The notes under the pieces: generated by a model
Databases searched by the model: none
What the model was told of the DNA's origin: nothing
What the model saw: the letters and a program-made list of their open reading frames with translations, nothing else
Assembly (NCBI RefSeq): GCF_030553305.1
Contig: NZ_JARRAH010000001.1
Location: forward strand, 248,001-312,000
Length of the DNA: 64,000 bases
Origin: Halomarina ordinaria
GTDB lineage: Archaea; Halobacteriota; Halobacteria; Halobacteriales; Haloarculaceae
Reading direction: 5' to 3'
Shown: in pieces, positions 61,372 through 64,000 of the stretch
Layout: the number at the start of each line of letters is the position of its first letter
How positions within the stretch are numbered: position 1 is the stretch's first letter
Position numbers and translations under genes: made by a program

Positions 61372-61513
61372 TTCAAATCCCAGTCAGCGCACTTCTGTGA
61401 TTTCCACCGACACGGAGTCCCGTCTCCGCGTCACCTCTCGGAAATCACTATCTGCGGGACGAAGAGATTTGAATCAGGGAGCGACGCGAACGAAGTGAGC
61501 AGAGCGACCGGGG
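61372..61513 (+). repeat. Tandem repeat unit 2 (142 bp) with compensated hairpin
   Basis: Identical 20-base tRNA 3' end (61372-61391), then outer arms gtgatttcc/ggaaatcac (61397-61405 with 61440-61448) and inner arms gacacggag/ctccgcgtc around tcccgt (one mismatch). The arms differ from unit 1 at several positions, but the partners have changed together, so pairing is kept. It ends with agatttgaatcaggg and gcgacgcgaacgaagtgagc, like unit 1. Confidence 0.85.
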
Positions 61514-61575
61514 TCCACATCCCAGTCAGCGCACTCCTCTCGAATCCACTCGCGCGGAGTTTCATCTCCGCCCAC
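61514..61575 (+). repeat. Repeat unit 3, truncated
   Basis: Decayed tRNA 3' end (tccacatcccagtcagcgca, two changes), then a 42-base stretch identical to unit 1 (actcctctcgaatccactc and on to catctccgc) that stops before the second hairpin arm. The copy is older or was cut by a deletion. Unit 3 is more similar to unit 1 than to unit 2 in its hairpin. Confidence 0.8.
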
Positions 61576-61591
61576 ACGCTCCGGCGACGAT

Positions 61592-61927
61592 TCAGACGCC
61601 CTCGTCCCCCCTCCTCGTCGTTACCACCCGATACCCCTGTGGGACGCCGATGCCGACCAGCAAGAGCGCGACGAATCCGTACGGACTCGGGACGAACGCG
61701 GCCAGCGGGACCGCGAACAGCCCCGCGACGACGGTGGCGCGGTCGGTCCGCGAGAGCCGGTCCGTTCCACCCACGGACCCGAGGAGTTGATACGCGAGCG
61801 GGAGGCAGAGGCCGAGCGGGAGCGCGAGCAGCGCGACGTTCCCCTCGGTCACACCGATGGCGAGGAAGGCGGCGAGGCCGCCCACCGGGAGCGCGAGGAG
61901 GTACGCGAGGTCGCGGTGCGAGAACAC
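61592..61927 (-). CDS. Small membrane protein, 111 aa
   Basis: GTG start (MFSHRDLAYLLALPVGGL). Three to four hydrophobic helices (LALPVGGLAAFLAIGV, LPLGLCLPLAYQLL, VAGLFAVPLAAFV, FVALLLVGIGV). No family recognised. The last helix ends in a basic tail (RVVTTRRGDEGV). Confidence 0.55.
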   Translation of the reverse strand: MFSHRDLAYLLALPVGGLAAFLAIGVTEGNVALLALPLGLCLPLAYQLLGSVGGTDRLSRTDRATVVAGLFAVPLAAFVPSPYGFVALLLVGIGVPQGYRVVTTRRGDEGV

Positions 61928-62051
61928 GAGTCGGAGTCCGTCTCACCGGACAAGTACGTTCCGGGGCGTGCCTCCCGACGGTTCCGTCTCCGCCGTCGCC
62001 GAGCGCGACGAAACCATTGATAGTTTCTAATCGGCAAGGAAGTAGCCATAT

Positions 62052-62327
62052 ATGATTACTTTTGCGGCTGGTCCACCAACAGTGGACATGGTCGGAGTCG
62101 GTTCGCTCACGCGGCGGCCGCTGCAGGCGCGAGAGCGCGCACTGCTGAAGACGGCGCTGTACAGGGTGGTGATGGTGGTCGTCTCGGTGGCGGTGGCGTG
62201 GCTCGTCGTCGGGGACGTGAGCGACGCGCTCAGCATCGGCCTCGCGACGAACGTCGTGAAGACGGCGACGTACTACTGCTACGAACGGGCCTGGGACCAC
62301 GTGTCGTGGGGGGTCGCCACGGACTGA
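62052..62327 (+). CDS. DUF2061 membrane protein, 91 aa
   Basis: MITFAAGPPTVDMVGVGSLTRRPLQARERALLKTALYRVVMVVVSVAVAWLVVGDVSDALSIGLATNVVKTATYYCYERAWD: the KTALYRVVMVVVSVAVAW and SIGLATNVVKTATYYCYERAWD segments match DUF2061, a small two-helix membrane family of unknown role. A TATA-like tagtttcta is centred 26 bp before the ATG at 62052, supporting this start over ATG 62088. Confidence 0.8.
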   Translation: MITFAAGPPTVDMVGVGSLTRRPLQARERALLKTALYRVVMVVVSVAVAWLVVGDVSDALSIGLATNVVKTATYYCYERAWDHVSWGVATD

Positions 62328-62328
62328 C

Positions 62329-63558
62329 TCACACTCGCCCGGTCCCGGCGACCGACTCGGCAGCGTCCGTCAGTCGCCGGCGCTCCGCGTCGTCGGCCGC
62401 CCAGTCGTCGACGAGGGCGCGACAGAGGTCGAGCAGTTCCGGACTGTCGATGGGCGTCCGGTCGTCGTCGGGGCTGACGAGGCGTTCCTCGACGGGGCTC
62501 CGGACGTACTTCCAGTCGCGGCCGCGGAGGACGCGCTGGGGGTGGTTCGTCCGTGCGCGAGCGTAGGGGGCGTCGTGCTCGCTCGCGGGGTCGGCGTCCG
62601 GGTCGGTGGCGAGACGCGTGAGGAGGTCCGGCATGTCGAACAGCGAGAAGGGTGCCTCGACCCGGCCGGTCGGGCCGTTGGCGACGACGAGGGGGACGTG
62701 CGCGATGGACTCGGGCAGGCCGTAGCCGTGGCCGTACCGGCCCTGCTCGCCGAAGGCCTCGCCGTGGTCGGCGTGGACGACCAGCAGGTCGTCGTCGACG
62801 TCGCCGGCGAGGCGGTCGAGGAAGGCGTCGGTGTAGCGGACGGTGTCGTCGTAGGCGGTCACGAGCGCGTCGTGGACCCGCGAGTCGGGGTCGATGTCGC
62901 GGCCGGCGTAGAGCCACGCGTTGGCGGCGTAGGTGCGCGCGAGCGACTGACTCCGGTACGCCTTCGGCGGGAGGTAGGGCATGTGCGGGTCGACGAGGAA
63001 GAGCCACAGGAAGTACGGTTCGGGGGCGTTCGCAAGCCACTCGCGGATGTCGTCGTAGAACGCCTCCCAGGCCATGAACATGTCCTGGCCCTGCCACCAG
63101 TTGAGCGCCTGGACGAGGACGGCCGCGACGGCGTTGCGCGGCGCGCCGTCCCGGATGAACGACTCGCTGGCGTCGTCGGACATGAAGTCCTCGAAGTGGT
63201 CGAACCCCTCGTCGAAGTCGAAGTAGCGGGAGGTCCACGGGTTGGCCGTGAACGCGGCCGTCGTGTACCCGCGCCGCGAGAGCCGCTGGGCGAGAGTCTC
63301 GCGCGCCCGAACGTGCGCGCGGAGCGAGTCGACGCGCGAGTCGGCGCTCGACCGGTCGAGCGGGTAGCTTCCCGTCAGGAAGGAGTAGGCGGACCCGTTG
63401 GTCGCGGCCGCGGGGGCGACGGCCCGCTCGAAGGTCAACCCCTCGCGCGCGAGGCGGGCGAGGGCGGGCATCGTCGTCCCGTCGTCGCCGCGAAGCCCGC
63501 AGCGGTCGGCGCGGAGGCTGTCTATCGTCACCAGGACGAGGTTACGCGCGTCACTCAT
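62329..63558 (-). CDS. Sulfatase-fold hydrolase, 409 aa
   Basis: Alkaline-phosphatase-superfamily: RNLVLVTIDSLRADRCG (metal-binding D), then TTMPALARLAREGLTFERAVA, the place where sulfatases have CxPxR; here the Cys position is Thr, so a formylglycine-based sulfatase is unlikely and it may be a phosphodiesterase or phosphoglycerol transferase type. Later metal ligands are in LVDPHMPYLP, VVHADHGEAFGEQGRYGHG. No signal peptide seen. Adjacent (1 bp) to the convergent DUF2061 gene. Confidence 0.82.
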   Translation of the reverse strand: MSDARNLVLVTIDSLRADRCGLRGDDGTTMPALARLAREGLTFERAVAPAAATNGSAYSFLTGSYPLDRSSADSRVDSLRAHVRARETLAQRLSRRGYTTAAFTANPWTSRYFDFDEGFDHFEDFMSDDASESFIRDGAPRNAVAAVLVQALNWWQGQDMFMAWEAFYDDIREWLANAPEPYFLWLFLVDPHMPYLPPKAYRSQSLARTYAANAWLYAGRDIDPDSRVHDALVTAYDDTVRYTDAFLDRLAGDVDDDLLVVHADHGEAFGEQGRYGHGYGLPESIAHVPLVVANGPTGRVEAPFSLFDMPDLLTRLATDPDADPASEHDAPYARARTNHPQRVLRGRDWKYVRSPVEERLVSPDDDRTPIDSPELLDLCRALVDDWAADDAERRRLTDAAESVAGTGRV

Positions 63559-63762
63559 GCCCCGGCGTACCCCCGTCGAGCGCTTCGTTAGTCGTATCGT
63601 TATCCTGACGGTCACGTTTCGATAGAACGTATTCGACCGACGGGAGGCGAATCCGGTCGCGACCTCGCACGGACCGCGACCGGGCCGCCGTCGTGACCGT
63701 CCCACGTTCGAGATGGATAACTGACATATAACAATGCGTCTCCCCCCGGAAGCCGGCCGTAC

Positions 63763-64000
63763 ATGAGCCACTCGCGCGACGTCATCGACGAGCAAACTGG
63801 CGAGGGGGTCGGCCCGGAGAGCGACGGTCGAACGGTGACACTGCCCACCGACCTCTACGACCGGGTCGACCGGCGCGTCCCCGGGACGGAGTTCGAGACG
63901 GTCGACGCCTACGTCCGGTACGTGATGGAGGAGGTGTTGCTCCACGTCGAACGGGAAGGCGACCTCGCCCCCCGCGTCGACGAGGCCGAGGTCCGCAGTC
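63763..64000 (+). CDS. Small DNA-binding-like protein, 5' part only
   Basis: ATG 63763 starts MSHSRDVIDEQTGEGVGPESDGRTVTLPTDLYDRVDRRVPGTEFETVDAYVRYVMEEVLLHVE; the segment VTLPTDLYDRVDRRV...VDAYVRYVMEEVL resembles a ribbon-helix-helix fold. It runs off the right edge. In haloarchaea such proteins often stand next to sulfatase or alkaline-phosphatase genes; role not known. Confidence 0.55.
   Translation, partial: MSHSRDVIDEQTGEGVGPESDGRTVTLPTDLYDRVDRRVPGTEFETVDAYVRYVMEEVLLHVEREGDLAPRVDEAEVRS

Noticed and set aside
61372..61533. Extra tRNA-Gly genes in the downstream repeats
   Set aside because: Only the 3' 20 bases (T-arm part and acceptor strand) are present; there is no D-arm or anticodon arm.
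1..64000. CRISPR array or cas genes
   Set aside because: No regularly spaced short repeats or Cas motifs were seen; the only tandem repeats are the tRNA-Gly units.
1..64000. Insertion sequences with transposases
   Set aside because: No transposase domain (DDE or HUH Y1) or terminal inverted repeats were recognised; the HUH protein at 45.1-46.5 kb looks like a replication initiator by length and context.

Overview
The window is chromosomal DNA from a halophilic archaeon (class Halobacteria). GC is very high, proteins are strongly acidic, start codons are often GTG, many genes have a TATA-like box about 26-28 nt before the start codon (leaderless mRNAs), and the window carries archaeal ribosomal, translation and RNA-modification genes plus a complete C50 carotenoid branch. 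The genus cannot be fixed from sequence alone.

Layout. 0-5.3 kb: the end of a YedK/HMCES-type SRAP gene, a short-chain dehydrogenase, two small unknown genes, a LOR/SDH-family (TIGR00300) enzyme, a flavin oxidoreductase and a UspA protein. 5.5-10.2 kb: bacterioruberin genes, crtB facing an operon crtD-lyeJ-cruF with a CBS-domain gene behind it. 10.3-20 kb: housekeeping and conserved haloarchaeal genes (DoxX-like, degenerate Nudix, SDR, ZIP transporter, YkgJ-type, TFS, RFAP-synthase-like GHMP kinase, glycosyltransferase, phosphatase/sulfatase-fold protein, PGF-CTERM calcium-repeat protein, aIF1A). 20.1-21.36 kb: an AT-rich single-gene island against tRNA-Pro. 21.4-24.5 kb: cbf5-cmk-DUF106-adk. 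24.6-36 kb: a dead methyltransferase, a Trk potassium system (two TrkH and one TrkA), a UspA gene, an APC-UspA fusion transporter, a P19-like iron lipoprotein and membrane proteins.

36.07-46.59 kb is a 10.5-kb integrative element inserted into the 3' end of secY. It is bounded by a 17-bp direct repeat that encodes the last conserved SecY residues (MRQMFG); the original secY tail was carried to the far side, next to the integrase, and the element gave secY a new tail. It holds a tyrosine integrase with a zinc-ribbon tail, a small unknown gene, a tight four-gene operon (DUF499/BrxC-like ATPase, stand-alone PglZ-type hydrolase, DUF1156 DNA methyltransferase, 129-aa orphan protein) and an HUH rolling-circle Rep protein. 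The operon looks like a minimal BREX/Pgl-like defence cassette without the usual BrxA, BrxB, helicase or Lon parts. It is the best candidate for an undescribed system here.

46.56-60.97 kb is the S10/spc ribosomal superoperon on the minus strand (SPOUT methyltransferase, uL3 through uL15, rnp1, secY), with nearly every junction overlapping. 61.18 kb: tRNA-Gly(GCC), followed by tandem ~141-bp repeats of the tRNA 3' end joined to hairpins whose arms co-vary. The window ends with two small membrane proteins, a sulfatase-fold gene and the start of a small ribbon-helix-helix-like protein.
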